Program-made: the position numbers and the translations under genes
The notes under the pieces: generated by a model
The model's database searches: none
What the model was told of the DNA's origin: nothing
The model's input: the letters and a program-made list of their open reading frames with translations, nothing else
Part shown: piece by piece, positions 35,148 through 43,932 of the stretch
How positions within the stretch are numbered: the stretch's first letter is position 1
How the letters are laid out: every line of letters starts with the position of its first letter
Assembly: GCF_005484965.1 (NCBI RefSeq)
Contig: NZ_CP034036.1
Location: forward strand, 2,790,001-2,854,000
DNA length: 64,000 bases
Source: Brenneria nigrifluens DSM 30175 = ATCC 13028
GTDB taxonomy: Bacteria > Pseudomonadota > Gammaproteobacteria > Enterobacterales > Enterobacteriaceae
Direction of reading: 5' to 3'

Positions 35148-35317
35148 AGGTTTCCTCCTGGGTGGGTAAAGGAATCAGCCGGCATGCCGATAAAATGCCA
35201 TAAGGGGCGGGCCTATTTTCGCAACCATAAGAGACGGCCATCCTCATCTGACTGGCGGTTATCTGATAAATAGCGCCTTTTTAGCGCGAAAGCGCGGCGT
35301 TATTCGGTTGGGAGTAT

Positions 35318-35536
35318 ATGATTTTGCAAAGAAAACGAGTTTCATCAGCAGAGCTGTTCGCCATCGGCTACGATGCGGAAAAAAGCATACTGGAAGTAGA
35401 ATTACTCAACGGCAGCATCTATCAATATAGCGGCGTGGCGCGCATGATTTATGAAGAGTTAATGTCGAGCACCGCCAAACACCGCTACTACTCGCGCTAT
35501 ATCAAAAGCTCGTTTCCCTACGAGAAATTACAGTAA
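35318..35536 (+). CDS. KTSC domain-containing protein
   Basis: This 72-residue protein matches the small KTSC domain, found alone or fused to Lys-tRNA synthetase-like proteins; its function is unknown. Visible features are VSSAELFAIGYDAEKSILEV (residues 8-27), the GSIYQYSGVAR segment (about 31-42) and the C-terminal SRYIKSSFPYEKL. There is no signal peptide. A TTGGGAG lies 8 nt before the ATG. It is bounded by the REP-like element upstream and the convergent hcxA downstream. Confidence 0.85.
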   Translation: MILQRKRVSSAELFAIGYDAEKSILEVELLNGSIYQYSGVARMIYEELMSSTAKHRYYSRYIKSSFPYEKLQ

Positions 35537-35587
35537 AAACCGGGCGGATCGGCAGCCTATCGTCATGGCCTCGCGATCCGCTCACGG

Positions 35588-36676
35588 TTATTCCGCCAGC
35601 GTCTCTACGGTTTTAAACGCTTCCAGCAGCAGCGACTCATTCAGCGTTAACGGTAAATAGTGGATAGACTCCTCCCGCTGCAGGGTGCGTTCAATCACCG
35701 CCCGCACGGACGCCCGGTCATTAATATCCACACTCAGTTCGGCCAGCGATGTCGGCAGTCCCAGCACCTTATAGGCGGCCTTTAATTGCCGTAACGTATC
35801 GATATCGCCCAGCAGAGCGCTCTGCACCAGGATGCCATAGGCGACTTTTGTTCCGTGCAGGAAGCGCTCCGTCTGCGGCAAGACCGTCAGCCCGTTATGC
35901 ACCGCATGGGCGGCCGCCACCCGCGTGAAGCGCTCCCCTAATCCGCCCACCATACCGCCGCCGGCGATCACCGCATCGATTACGTCAAGAAAATCCTGGG
36001 TCAGCGTACCGTCAGCGGCCGCCTGCAGCGCGGCGGCGCTTTTTTGCAGCAGTACGTCGCGAATATCCAGCGCGGTTTGCAACCCAAGGCGCACGGTCAA
36101 CGGCAAGGTTTCAGGACGCGGGCTGAGCACCATCGCTTCGTACCACTTCGCCAGCGTATCCCCCACGCCGGCCAACAGATACTCCACCGGCGCGGCTAAA
36201 ATAATGCGCGGCTCCACCAGCACCAGATGGTTGGCGTCGGTAAAAATCTCAAAACGCAGCGCTTGCCCGGCATCGTTATACCATACGGAAAGCGGCGTCC
36301 AGGCGGAGCAGGTGGCGGCAATGGTCGGAATCGCCACCAGCGGCGCACCCAGTCGGCGCGCCGCCACCTTGGCCGTATCCAGCACCGCCCCGCCGCCGAT
36401 GCCGATCACCACCCGACACTCCTCCCCCGCGCGCGCCACCAGTTTTGCCACCTCGCCTTCGCTGCAATGGGCGCCGAACACCACGCGCCGGGCCGCCGGG
36501 GCGTCGAATTCAGCGGGAAGATAGGGCCTTGCCGCCGCCAGCGCCCGCTCGCCGGTTATCCATAACGCGTTGTTCAGCACCGCGGGCGGATAAAATTCCC
36601 GCAGTTTATCGATTGCCCCAGGGAATGAAAAATAGTTGGCCGGACCGACCTGTACGCGGATTGCCGTTGTGTTCAT
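35588..36676 (-). CDS. hcxA: HcxA (YbdH)-like hydroxycarboxylate dehydrogenase
   Basis: This metal-dependent dehydrogenase belongs to the iron-containing alcohol/glycerol dehydrogenase superfamily and is very close to E. coli YbdH/HcxA, which reduces 2-oxoacids such as oxaloacetate and 2-oxoglutarate with NADPH. Segments shared with HcxA are VGPANYF, IGGGAVLDTAK (cofactor), IPTIAATCSAWTPLSVWYND, GVGDTLAKWYEA, RVAAAHAVHNGL and FLHGTKVAYG (metal ligands Asp and two His). I chose the ATG at 36676 (MNTTAIRV), with AAGGAA 9 nt upstream; 362 residues. It is divergent from an ABC transporter, unlike its E. coli context. Confidence 0.88.
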   Translation of the reverse strand: MNTTAIRVQVGPANYFSFPGAIDKLREFYPPAVLNNALWITGERALAAARPYLPAEFDAPAARRVVFGAHCSEGEVAKLVARAGEECRVVIGIGGGAVLDTAKVAARRLGAPLVAIPTIAATCSAWTPLSVWYNDAGQALRFEIFTDANHLVLVEPRIILAAPVEYLLAGVGDTLAKWYEAMVLSPRPETLPLTVRLGLQTALDIRDVLLQKSAAALQAAADGTLTQDFLDVIDAVIAGGGMVGGLGERFTRVAAAHAVHNGLTVLPQTERFLHGTKVAYGILVQSALLGDIDTLRQLKAAYKVLGLPTSLAELSVDINDRASVRAVIERTLQREESIHYLPLTLNESLLLEAFKTVETLAE

Positions 36677-36903
36677 CTGCTGATATTCCTTGCGTGTCAT
36701 TGTCTGTAATAAGCGCCAAATCGCTGATAACGCCATCTTAGGCACTTGCCTGGCGCGGTTTAAGAATTTTTTTACTTAACTTATGCTTTTTCATTCGTAG
36801 TTAAGACTCCCGCGGACGTTGAATCTGTATTAAATTCTGCCGGCTATATGTTACCTTGCAGGCCAGTTTCTGATGCGACTTATCGCCAAGAGCGTTACCG
36901 AAC

Positions 36904-38418
36904 ATGATGTCTAACACCCAACCATCCCGACTGGAAATGCGCCATATTTCCATCTCATTTTCCGGCTTTCATGCGCTGAAACAGGTTGATTTCACTCTGC
37001 GGGGCGGGTCTATCCATGCCTTGACCGGGGCGAACGGCGCGGGAAAATCGACGTTAATGGCGATTCTGTCCGGCGCCTACGACCACTACAGCGGCGACAT
37101 CATTATCGACGGCGCGCGGGTTGATATCCATTCTCCGCGCGACGCCAAACGGTATGGCATCCATCTGGTGCAGCAGGAGGTGGACGTGGCGCTGGTGCCG
37201 AGTCTGTCGGTGGCGGAAAATATTATGCTGGATACGCTGGCGCAGTCCGGACATGTGCTTAACTGGCCGCAGCTTTATCGCCAGGCGCAGTCCCTGCTCG
37301 ACCAGCTCGGCATCCATCTGAATGTCCGCCAGCGCCTGGACCGCTGCTCGCTGGCGGAAAAGCAACAGATCCTGTTGGCCAGAGCTTTATCCCATGAGTG
37401 CCGTTTTTTAATTCTGGATGAGCCGACCGCCCCGCTGGATCAGGCGGAAAGCGCCCGTCTGTTTCAGGTGGTGCGACGCTTGCAGGCCGAGGGGATCGGC
37501 ATCGTTTTTATTTCTCACCGCATCCATGAGCTGAGTGAAATCTGCGACACGCTGACCGTGCTGCGCGACGGCGAGTTCGTCAGCAGCGGCGCGATGCAAG
37601 GACTAAGCGGCGAGCAAATCGTCGAACGCATGCTCGGCCACCGGCTGGATGATATTTTTCCGCCGCGCCGCACGGCGCCGCCGGCGGATCCGCTGCTGCG
37701 GGTCGCCGGCCTGCACGACGAAACGCTGTTGCGGGATATCTCGCTGACGCTGCATAAAGGCGAAGTGCTGGGGATCGCCGGGCTGGCGGGCGCCGGCAAA
37801 ACCGAGCTATGCAAAGCGCTGTTCGGCGCCACGCCCAGTCAGATCGCCCAGGGAGAATATAACGGCGTCGCCTGGCGGCCCCACTCGCCGCATCAGTCTG
37901 TCGAACAGGGTATTGCGCTGGTTCCCGAAGAGCGGCGCAAAGAGGGCATATTTCTCGATGAGTCCGTCACCATGAATCTCAGCGTCAGCGCCAGCGACAG
38001 CTTTTCCCGCTGGGGAATATTCAACCGCCGGCAGGCGCTGGCCTGGGCCGGAAAAGTGATTCAGCAGTTAACCATTCGCACCACCGGACCGATGCAAAAG
38101 CTGGTTCGGCTGTCGGGCGGCAATCAACAAAAAGTAGCCATCGGCAAATGGCTGCGCAGCGAGGCGCAGGTGCTGATCTTTGATGAACCCACCAAAGGGG
38201 TGGATATCAAAGCCAAACAGGATCTGTTCTCGCTGATTGACGGCCTCGCCCGGCAGGGTAAAGGCATTATCTACGCCTCGGGCGAATTTTCCGAACTGGT
38301 CGGGCTGTGCGACCGTATCTGCGTACTGTGGGATGGCCGTATCGTCGCCGAACTGGACGCATCCGCCATCGATGAAGAAACACTATTATTGTATTCAACC
38401 GGAGGAACTCCCGCGTGA
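36904..38418 (+). CDS. Sugar-type ABC transporter ATP-binding protein (RbsA/MglA family)
   Basis: This is a tandem ABC ATPase of 504 residues. The first domain has Walker A GANGAGKST (about residue 43), Q-loop LVQQEVD, a degenerate signature CSLAEKQQ, Walker B LILDEPT and the switch His in ISHRI. The second domain has GLAGAGKTE, signature LSGGNQQKV and Walker B LIFDEPTKGVD, with no switch His (ASGEF), as is common in this family. The stop overlaps the GTG of the permease. No periplasmic binding-protein gene is present in the locus, so the substrate is unknown; pentose, other sugar or a hydroxyacid-like solute are possible. Confidence 0.92.
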   Translation: MMSNTQPSRLEMRHISISFSGFHALKQVDFTLRGGSIHALTGANGAGKSTLMAILSGAYDHYSGDIIIDGARVDIHSPRDAKRYGIHLVQQEVDVALVPSLSVAENIMLDTLAQSGHVLNWPQLYRQAQSLLDQLGIHLNVRQRLDRCSLAEKQQILLARALSHECRFLILDEPTAPLDQAESARLFQVVRRLQAEGIGIVFISHRIHELSEICDTLTVLRDGEFVSSGAMQGLSGEQIVERMLGHRLDDIFPPRRTAPPADPLLRVAGLHDETLLRDISLTLHKGEVLGIAGLAGAGKTELCKALFGATPSQIAQGEYNGVAWRPHSPHQSVEQGIALVPEERRKEGIFLDESVTMNLSVSASDSFSRWGIFNRRQALAWAGKVIQQLTIRTTGPMQKLVRLSGGNQQKVAIGKWLRSEAQVLIFDEPTKGVDIKAKQDLFSLIDGLARQGKGIIYASGEFSELVGLCDRICVLWDGRIVAELDASAIDEETLLLYSTGGTPA

Positions 38419-39410
38419 GTCACCAACTTTCACCTAACGGGGTTCTCCCCTTTCGCCACCACCTGTTTGAGTTTTTGTACAAGTGGGGCATGCTGATCAC
38501 CGTTCTGGCGCTGATTACCCTTTTCGGCCTGGCATCGGATAACTTTCTCGATCCCTACAACATCATCAATATCCTGCGCTCCATCGCCATCGTCACGGTG
38601 ATTGCCATCGGCGTATCCATTTCCCTCTCCGTGGGCGGGTTCGACCTTTCCGTCGGATCGACGGCTTCGCTTGCCAACGCGCTGGTGATTTCGCTGTTCG
38701 TCTGGCACGGCTTCGGCACCACCGGAGCCATCGTCCTGACGCTGCTGCTGTGTACGCTGGTGGGGCTGTTTAACGCCTTTCTGATCGTGGTGCTGAAAAT
38801 CCCCGATATGCTGGCGACGCTCGCCAGCCTGTTTGTCATTCAGGGCGTGGCGATGACCTACAGCTACGGCGGTTCCATCACCCAGAATATGGTGCTGCCC
38901 GGCGGCGAAATAGCCGAAGGCCTTATCCCCGAGTTTTTCTCCACGCTGGGGCAGGTTCCGGTGATTGTCGTCATCATGCTGGTGGTGACGCTGGTGGTGC
39001 AACTTTATCTGTCGCTGACCAAACACGGCCGCCGCATGTACGCCATTGGCGGCAACCCGGAAGCGGCGCGTCTGGCGGGCATCAGAACGGCGCGCTATCG
39101 GGTTCAGGCGTATATCTTCTCTTCGCTGCTGGCGGCGCTGGGGGGAATTTTACTGGCCTCGCGCATCGGCTCCTCACAGGTCAACGCCGGCGGAGGCTAT
39201 TTAATGGACGCGGTGGCCGCCGCCTATATCGGTTTCTCGCTGGCGGGTTCCGGCAAGCCGAATGCGTTGGGAACGCTGGTCGGCGCGGTGATTCTCGGCG
39301 TACTGCAAAACGGGCTGGTGATGCTCTCCGTGCCATACTACGCCATGGATATCATCAAAGGCCTGGTGCTGGCGCTGGCGCTGGCCATCACCTACATCCA
39401 GAAACGCTAA
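38415..39410 (+). CDS. Sugar-type ABC transporter permease (RbsC family)
   Basis: This is the inner-membrane permease of the preceding ATPase, 331 residues with eight to ten transmembrane helices of the BPD_transp_2 family. Family signatures are SLSVGGFDLSVGS (about residue 72), AIGGNPEAARLAGI (about 213) and the GLVLALALAITYIQ end. It starts with GTG overlapping the ATPase stop (GTGA), so it is translationally coupled. A 10-bp hairpin follows the stop. Confidence 0.93.
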   Translation: MSHQLSPNGVLPFRHHLFEFLYKWGMLITVLALITLFGLASDNFLDPYNIINILRSIAIVTVIAIGVSISLSVGGFDLSVGSTASLANALVISLFVWHGFGTTGAIVLTLLLCTLVGLFNAFLIVVLKIPDMLATLASLFVIQGVAMTYSYGGSITQNMVLPGGEIAEGLIPEFFSTLGQVPVIVVIMLVVTLVVQLYLSLTKHGRRMYAIGGNPEAARLAGIRTARYRVQAYIFSSLLAALGGILLASRIGSSQVNAGGGYLMDAVAAAYIGFSLAGSGKPNALGTLVGAVILGVLQNGLVMLSVPYYAMDIIKGLVLALALAITYIQKR

Positions 39411-39735
39411 CCACCCCCGCCCCTCACTGCCTGACGACGCCAAACTCAGGCAGTGTCCCGCCGCTGTCCGTATCGCGACTTTCGGGCGATTTATTGCCGT
39501 GGCGACATTCATCGGGAAAAAGGATGACCGCTAAAAATAGTAAACTTACTTATTTAAGGCGGAATCATTTATAACGTCGTATTAATAATATAAATAAAAA
39601 CCTTTTACGTGGACTCCGCAAACCAATAAGCAGTCTAATTAAATGCCAAGAGAGGATTACCTACGCGATATTACTGCCAGAGGATACCTGGAAACTGACC
39701 GATATATCCCCCGGCTATACTCTAATAGGCAGATA
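39411..39735. other. Gap between the ABC permease and the 2-hydroxyacid dehydrogenase
   Basis: This 325-bp gap between convergent genes holds a perfect 10-bp inverted repeat CACTGCCTGA / TCAGGCAGTG (39425-39455) just after the permease stop, without a T-run. AT-rich sequence follows, around 39530-39650. I see no credible gene; no substrate-binding-protein remnant is recognisable. Confidence 0.5.
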
Positions 39736-40698
39736 TCAATATCCATTTTGCTGAACAAACTCATCAATATTCTCGACCGTTTTTTCCATCAATACCTGTA
39801 GAGATGAAGCGGAAGTCCAGCCAATATGAGGCGTAATCAGCAAGTTAGGCAATATTTTCGCCGCGTTCATTAACGGATTATCTTTTGCCGGCGGCTCCTG
39901 GGTCAGACAATCCAATGCCGCGCCGGCGATGCGGCGGTGATTCAGGGCGGACAACAGCGCGGCTTCATCAATCAGCCCCCCTCTGGCGGTATTAACAATC
40001 GAGACCGTGGGTTTACACAATGCCAGCGTGTGTGAATTTATCAGACAGCGGGTTTCATCGCTTAACGGGCAGTGCAGGGAAAGGGTATCCGCAGACTGCA
40101 AGACCTGTTCAAACGGTAAATACCCCGGACGGCACTGCGCCACGCCCCTGCGTTCGGCGAACAGGACTTTCATCCCCAGCGCCGTGGCCAGGCGCGCCAC
40201 TTCGCGGCCAATGGCCCCGGCGCCAATGATTCCCAGCGTTGAACCGGCGATATCTTTTACCGGATGGTCAAAATAGGAAAACTGCGGCTGAATGGCCCAG
40301 CGATCGCCAAGCTGATCGCGATACCAGCCTATCAGGCTATGTTTAAGCGCGAAAATCATGGCGATGGCGTGTTCGGAAACCGCCTGGGTGGAATAATTGG
40401 CCACGTTCTTTACGCTGATGCCCAGTTCCGCGGCGGCGACGGTATCAATATTATTGGTGCCGGTAGCCGTTACCGCAATCAGTTTAACCGCGGGTAACGC
40501 CGTCAGGATTTCCCGCGTCAATACCGTTTTACTGGTGATAATGATATCGCTGTTTTTCGCCCGGGCAATAACCAGCTCAGGAGGAGTATGGCTATATTCA
40601 ATCCATTCATGGCGGCATTGTGGACGCCTGAAACTATTTTTTTTCAAAAAAATAGTTTCAGGCAATGCGCCCTTATCTAAAAAGGTAATTTTTAACAT
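39736..40698 (-). CDS. D-2-hydroxyacid dehydrogenase
   Basis: This is a 320-residue NAD(P)-dependent D-isomer-specific 2-hydroxyacid dehydrogenase, closest in form to hydroxypyruvate reductase/glycerate dehydrogenases. The cofactor motif is GAGAIG (159-164), and the catalytic triad residues are Arg239 (NTARGG), Glu268 (LTQEPP) and His291 (TPHIGW). The residue after the second strand is Glu (AERRG) rather than the usual Asp. Codons 12-25 are made of a perfect 18-bp inverted repeat with an A8 tract. Base composition is more AT-rich than its neighbours, especially at the 5' end, suggesting acquisition. It is convergent with the ABC permease. Confidence 0.9.
   Translation of the reverse strand: MLKITFLDKGALPETIFLKKNSFRRPQCRHEWIEYSHTPPELVIARAKNSDIIITSKTVLTREILTALPAVKLIAVTATGTNNIDTVAAAELGISVKNVANYSTQAVSEHAIAMIFALKHSLIGWYRDQLGDRWAIQPQFSYFDHPVKDIAGSTLGIIGAGAIGREVARLATALGMKVLFAERRGVAQCRPGYLPFEQVLQSADTLSLHCPLSDETRCLINSHTLALCKPTVSIVNTARGGLIDEAALLSALNHRRIAGAALDCLTQEPPAKDNPLMNAAKILPNLLITPHIGWTSASSLQVLMEKTVENIDEFVQQNGY
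40626..40663. repeat. Perfect 18-bp inverted repeat inside the dehydrogenase 5' end
   Basis: The arms GCCTGAAACTATTTTTTT and AAAAAAATAGTTTCAGGC are exact reverse complements separated by 2 nt. They lie within codons 12-25 of the minus-strand dehydrogenase. The coding strand has T7 then A8 homopolymers, which are prone to slippage. Confidence 0.9.
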
Positions 40699-41200
40699 TG
40701 CGTGTGTCCTGTTTATTATTTATACGTTAAGCGTTTAATAGCGATAGTAACAAAATCCACTTGCCAAAACTAACCGCTCTAATTTCCCTGCGGAAATAAC
40801 AGCGGCGCTTTTCCGCTTATATTTCCAAAAGCATAGCATGCTAATTATTTAGTTCTAAATTTAATTTGTGATAAATCTTATTTTCATCCGGCGCTGATAT
40901 ATGCATCGCGACTTAGTGGCTATCAGCGTAGACAGCATTAAGAAAATTAACAACGTAACGCTAATGAATTTCATTCATTAGCGTGTTTATAAAAACACTC
41001 AACAAAAAAGTGAATAAATGTTTTAACTATGCTGACTTAAACCACGTCAACCGACGGAGGATGCAAGAAATCAGATGAAAAAAATTGGCAGGGCAAGATA
41101 AACAGCATAACAAAGGGTTATCCCACCTGCGTGAAACAACCCGATAAGAGCCGGCGCCATACCCGTCAGATATTGAGAGCAACACCTGCGGGCATAGGGC
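40699..41200. other. 502-bp AT-rich gap between the dehydrogenase and lysP
   Basis: The gap holds the dehydrogenase promoter region and the lysP 3' flank. A perfect 10-bp inverted repeat CGCTAATGAA / TTCATTAGCG (40959-40983, 5-nt loop) followed by TGTTTAT is the clearest element and may be a terminator or operator. No gene is supported. E. coli has cirA in this interval, and no trace of it is visible. Confidence 0.5.
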
Positions 41201-42673
41201 TTATTTGCTTTCCGGGAAGGTCATATCCCGATATTTGATAAAACGCGTACCGCGGGAAAGTTTATAGCCAAACCAAATCAATAAAAACAATGGGATACCG
41301 ATATAGGTTGCCGTTACGCCGTACCAGTCGATCTTATCTGCCAGAAAAGCCTGATAGTTTTGCCCGAGAGTGATGGTCAGGCAGAGCACGAAGGCGAAGA
41401 TCGGCCCCAGCGGGAAGAAACCGGAACGGTACGGAAGAAGGTCAAGATCGCGCCCCTGCATCACGTAACCGCGGCGGAAGCGATAGTGGCTGATGGCAAT
41501 CCCCAGCCAGGCGATAAACCCGGTCATGCCCGAGGTGTTCAGCAGCCACAGATACACCGTCTGGTTGCCGTACATCGACGACAGGAAACAGAGCGCCGCC
41601 ACCACCGTGGTGGCATACAGCGCATTGCGCGGCACGCCGCCTTTCGACAGCCGGGCGAAAATACGCGGCGCCTTGCCTTCGGAGGCCAGGGTAAACAGCA
41701 TGCGCGTCGAAGCGTACATGCCGGAGTTACCCGCGGACAGCACCGCCGTCAGGATAACCGCGTTCATAACCGCCGCCGCCGACAGCAGCCCGGCTTGCTG
41801 GAACACCAGGGTAAACGGGCTGACGGTAATGTCTTTCACATCGTTACGCAGCAGGCTGGGGTCGGTATAGGGAATGATCAGGCTGATGATCAGGATGGCG
41901 AAAATATAAAACAGCAGAATACGCCAGAACACCTGACGAACCGCGCGGGGAATATTTTTCTGCGGATCTTTCGACTCGCCGGCGGCAATGCCGATAAGCT
42001 CCGTGCCCTGAAATGAAAAGCCGACGATCATCGCCACGCCGATCATGGCGGAGAAACCGCCGGCAAAAGGTGCATCGTCGATCTGCCAGTTATGGAAGCC
42101 GGCGTTTTCCGCGCCGCGCAGAATGCCGGCGATCATCAGAATCCCCACGGCGATAAAGATAATGACCGTCGTCACCTTAATCAGCGAGAACCAGTATTCC
42201 GCTTCGCCGAATCCTTTTACCGAAATGTAATTCAGCAGGAACATCAGGGCCAGGAACAGCGCGCTCCAGATCCAGCCGGACACCTCCGGAAACCAATATC
42301 CCATCACCAACTGGGCGGCGACCAGATCGACCGCAATGGTAACGGCCCAGTTGTACCAGTAATTCCATCCCAGCGCGAAGCCGAAACCCTCTTCCACGTA
42401 GCGGGCGCCATAGGTGGAAAATGAGCCGGACGTCGGCATAAACGCCGCCAGCTCTCCCAGACTGGTCATCAGGAAGTAAACCATCAGGCCGATCAGGGCA
42501 TAGGATAACAGCGCGCCGCCCGGACCCGCCTGTGAAACCGTGGCGCCGGAAGCGACGAAAAGCCCGGTGCCAATCGAGCCGCCAATGGCGATCATCGTCA
42601 AATGCCGGGCTTTAAGCTCGCGGCGTAGTGTGGGTTGCCCCTGAATATCACGTTGAGTGTTTTGCTGAGCCAT
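41201..42673 (-). CDS. lysP: Lysine-specific permease LysP
   Basis: LysP is a 12-helix amino acid-polyamine-organocation (APC) family lysine:proton symporter that also acts as a co-sensor of CadC in E. coli. The first-helix motif GGSIGTGLFVASG (about residues 31-43) and near-identity to E. coli LysP along the whole length (EEGFGFALGWNYWYNWAV, IVGFSFQGTELIGIAAGES) make the call firm. It is 490 residues (E. coli 489). The gene lies 136 bp downstream of yeiE on the same strand. Confidence 0.97.
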   Translation of the reverse strand: MAQQNTQRDIQGQPTLRRELKARHLTMIAIGGSIGTGLFVASGATVSQAGPGGALLSYALIGLMVYFLMTSLGELAAFMPTSGSFSTYGARYVEEGFGFALGWNYWYNWAVTIAVDLVAAQLVMGYWFPEVSGWIWSALFLALMFLLNYISVKGFGEAEYWFSLIKVTTVIIFIAVGILMIAGILRGAENAGFHNWQIDDAPFAGGFSAMIGVAMIVGFSFQGTELIGIAAGESKDPQKNIPRAVRQVFWRILLFYIFAILIISLIIPYTDPSLLRNDVKDITVSPFTLVFQQAGLLSAAAVMNAVILTAVLSAGNSGMYASTRMLFTLASEGKAPRIFARLSKGGVPRNALYATTVVAALCFLSSMYGNQTVYLWLLNTSGMTGFIAWLGIAISHYRFRRGYVMQGRDLDLLPYRSGFFPLGPIFAFVLCLTITLGQNYQAFLADKIDWYGVTATYIGIPLFLLIWFGYKLSRGTRFIKYRDMTFPESK

Positions 42674-42749
42674 TATTATCCTGACTGCTCTTACTAAAAA
42701 TCGAGGCGGGATTGTAACAAATAGCCTTATGCTGAATAGTCAGGATCGC

Positions 42750-42776
42750 CGAGTTATAAGTGAGGTTCATAACTCG
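42750..42776. promoter_or_regulatory. Inverted repeat between yeiE and lysP
   Basis: CGAGTTAT / ATAACTCG is a perfect 8-bp inverted repeat with an 11-bp centre, 77-103 bp upstream of the lysP start. The spacing of the half-sites suits a dimeric or LysR-type regulator, possibly YeiE or ArgP. This is inference only. Confidence 0.35.
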
Positions 42777-42809
42777 CGCCCGATTATTAGCAACGGTACA
42801 AGGAGAAGG

Positions 42810-43682
42810 CTACGCCGTTGCGCGGCAATAGCTCAGGAAACGCTGCCAAACCGTTGAAATATGTTTCTGGCGATGGTGAACCAGATACAGCGTACGCAGC
42901 AACTTGGGCAACGGCACGGAGAGTTCCACCAGCGTGCCGATCTCCAACTGTTCGGCAATAACGTGGCGCGACAGGCAGCTAATCCCGATACCGTGACGCA
43001 CCGCATGTTTGATGGCCTCGGAATTGCCCAGTTCCATTACCAGATGAAAATGGGGCAGACGCGCCAGCAGCAGATGGTCCAGCACCTCCCGCGTGCCCGA
43101 ACCGCGTTCGCGCAGGATCCACGGCGCTTCGGCCAGCGACGTTAATGTAATGTCCTGTTGGCTGAGAGGATGGGTCGGCGCGCAGAATACCACCAGCTCA
43201 TCTTCCAGCCAGGGTTGCGTCACCAGATCGGGATGATGGCACGGCCCTTCAATCAGCCCGAGATCGACCCTGAATTCGGAAACGCCGGTAATCACATCCA
43301 GCGTGTTGCCGACATGCAGCTCCAGCGGGATATCGGGGAAATCCCGGCGATAGCGGGCAATCATTTCCGGTAACAGGTAATTGCCGATGGTGCTGCTGGC
43401 ATAAATGCGCAACGCGCCGTTGTCGCGGCGAAAAAGCTGTTCAATCTCCACCGATTGCTCAAGTAATGACAATGCCTTGGGATAAAGCAGGCGCCCGTGC
43501 TCATTCACCACCAGCCGTTTACCAACGCGGTCAAATAACTGAACGCCCAACTGCCCTTCCAGATCGGCCAGCGCGGCGCTGACGGCGGACTGGGAAAGCG
43601 CGAGTACCACCGAAGCCTGAGTTGTCGAACCGCTTTTCAGAACTTCAGTAAAAACTTCTAACTGGCGTAAGGTAATATGCAT
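42810..43682 (-). CDS. yeiE: LysR-type regulator YeiE
   Basis: YeiE is a LysR-family transcription factor of 290 residues. The N-terminal winged helix-turn-helix is at residues 3-62 (LRQLEVFTEVLKSGSTTQAS, LSQSAVSAALADLE), followed by the periplasmic-binding-protein-like effector domain from about residue 90. It lies upstream of lysP on the same strand, as in E. coli. The E. coli yeiH gene normally found between yeiE and nfo is missing here (250-bp gap). Confidence 0.94.
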   Translation of the reverse strand: MHITLRQLEVFTEVLKSGSTTQASVVLALSQSAVSAALADLEGQLGVQLFDRVGKRLVVNEHGRLLYPKALSLLEQSVEIEQLFRRDNGALRIYASSTIGNYLLPEMIARYRRDFPDIPLELHVGNTLDVITGVSEFRVDLGLIEGPCHHPDLVTQPWLEDELVVFCAPTHPLSQQDITLTSLAEAPWILRERGSGTREVLDHLLLARLPHFHLVMELGNSEAIKHAVRHGIGISCLSRHVIAEQLEIGTLVELSVPLPKLLRTLYLVHHRQKHISTVWQRFLSYCRATA

Positions 43683-43932
43683 AATCGGCTTTTATCGAAA
43701 ATATCTATAGTTGGGAAGATATTAATAAATATCTCTGGAGAATTCACGTAGTCAACGGTCCGAGCGCCGGCCTGTTTTCGCGTTGCGACCTGGCGGGCGC
43801 AAGACCTGCATTACAGTATAGATTCTTTAGACAAGATGGTTTTTTCTATAGTCATGGATAATTTTCCGTTTAACGCCTGGTTAACCGCTCTGACAATGCC
43901 ATAATGCCTGCGTCATCAAGAGGAAAATCATC

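Noticed and set aside
35041..35150. Possible CRISPR-like repeat because of the gtcatcccc and gatcccc units
   Set aside because: The units are inverted, not regularly spaced direct repeats, so a REP-type element fits better.
39643..39801. 52-codon plus-strand frame (MPREDYLRD...)
   Set aside because: It has no clear ribosome-binding site, overlaps the end of the hydroxyacid dehydrogenase antisense, and lacks any family feature.
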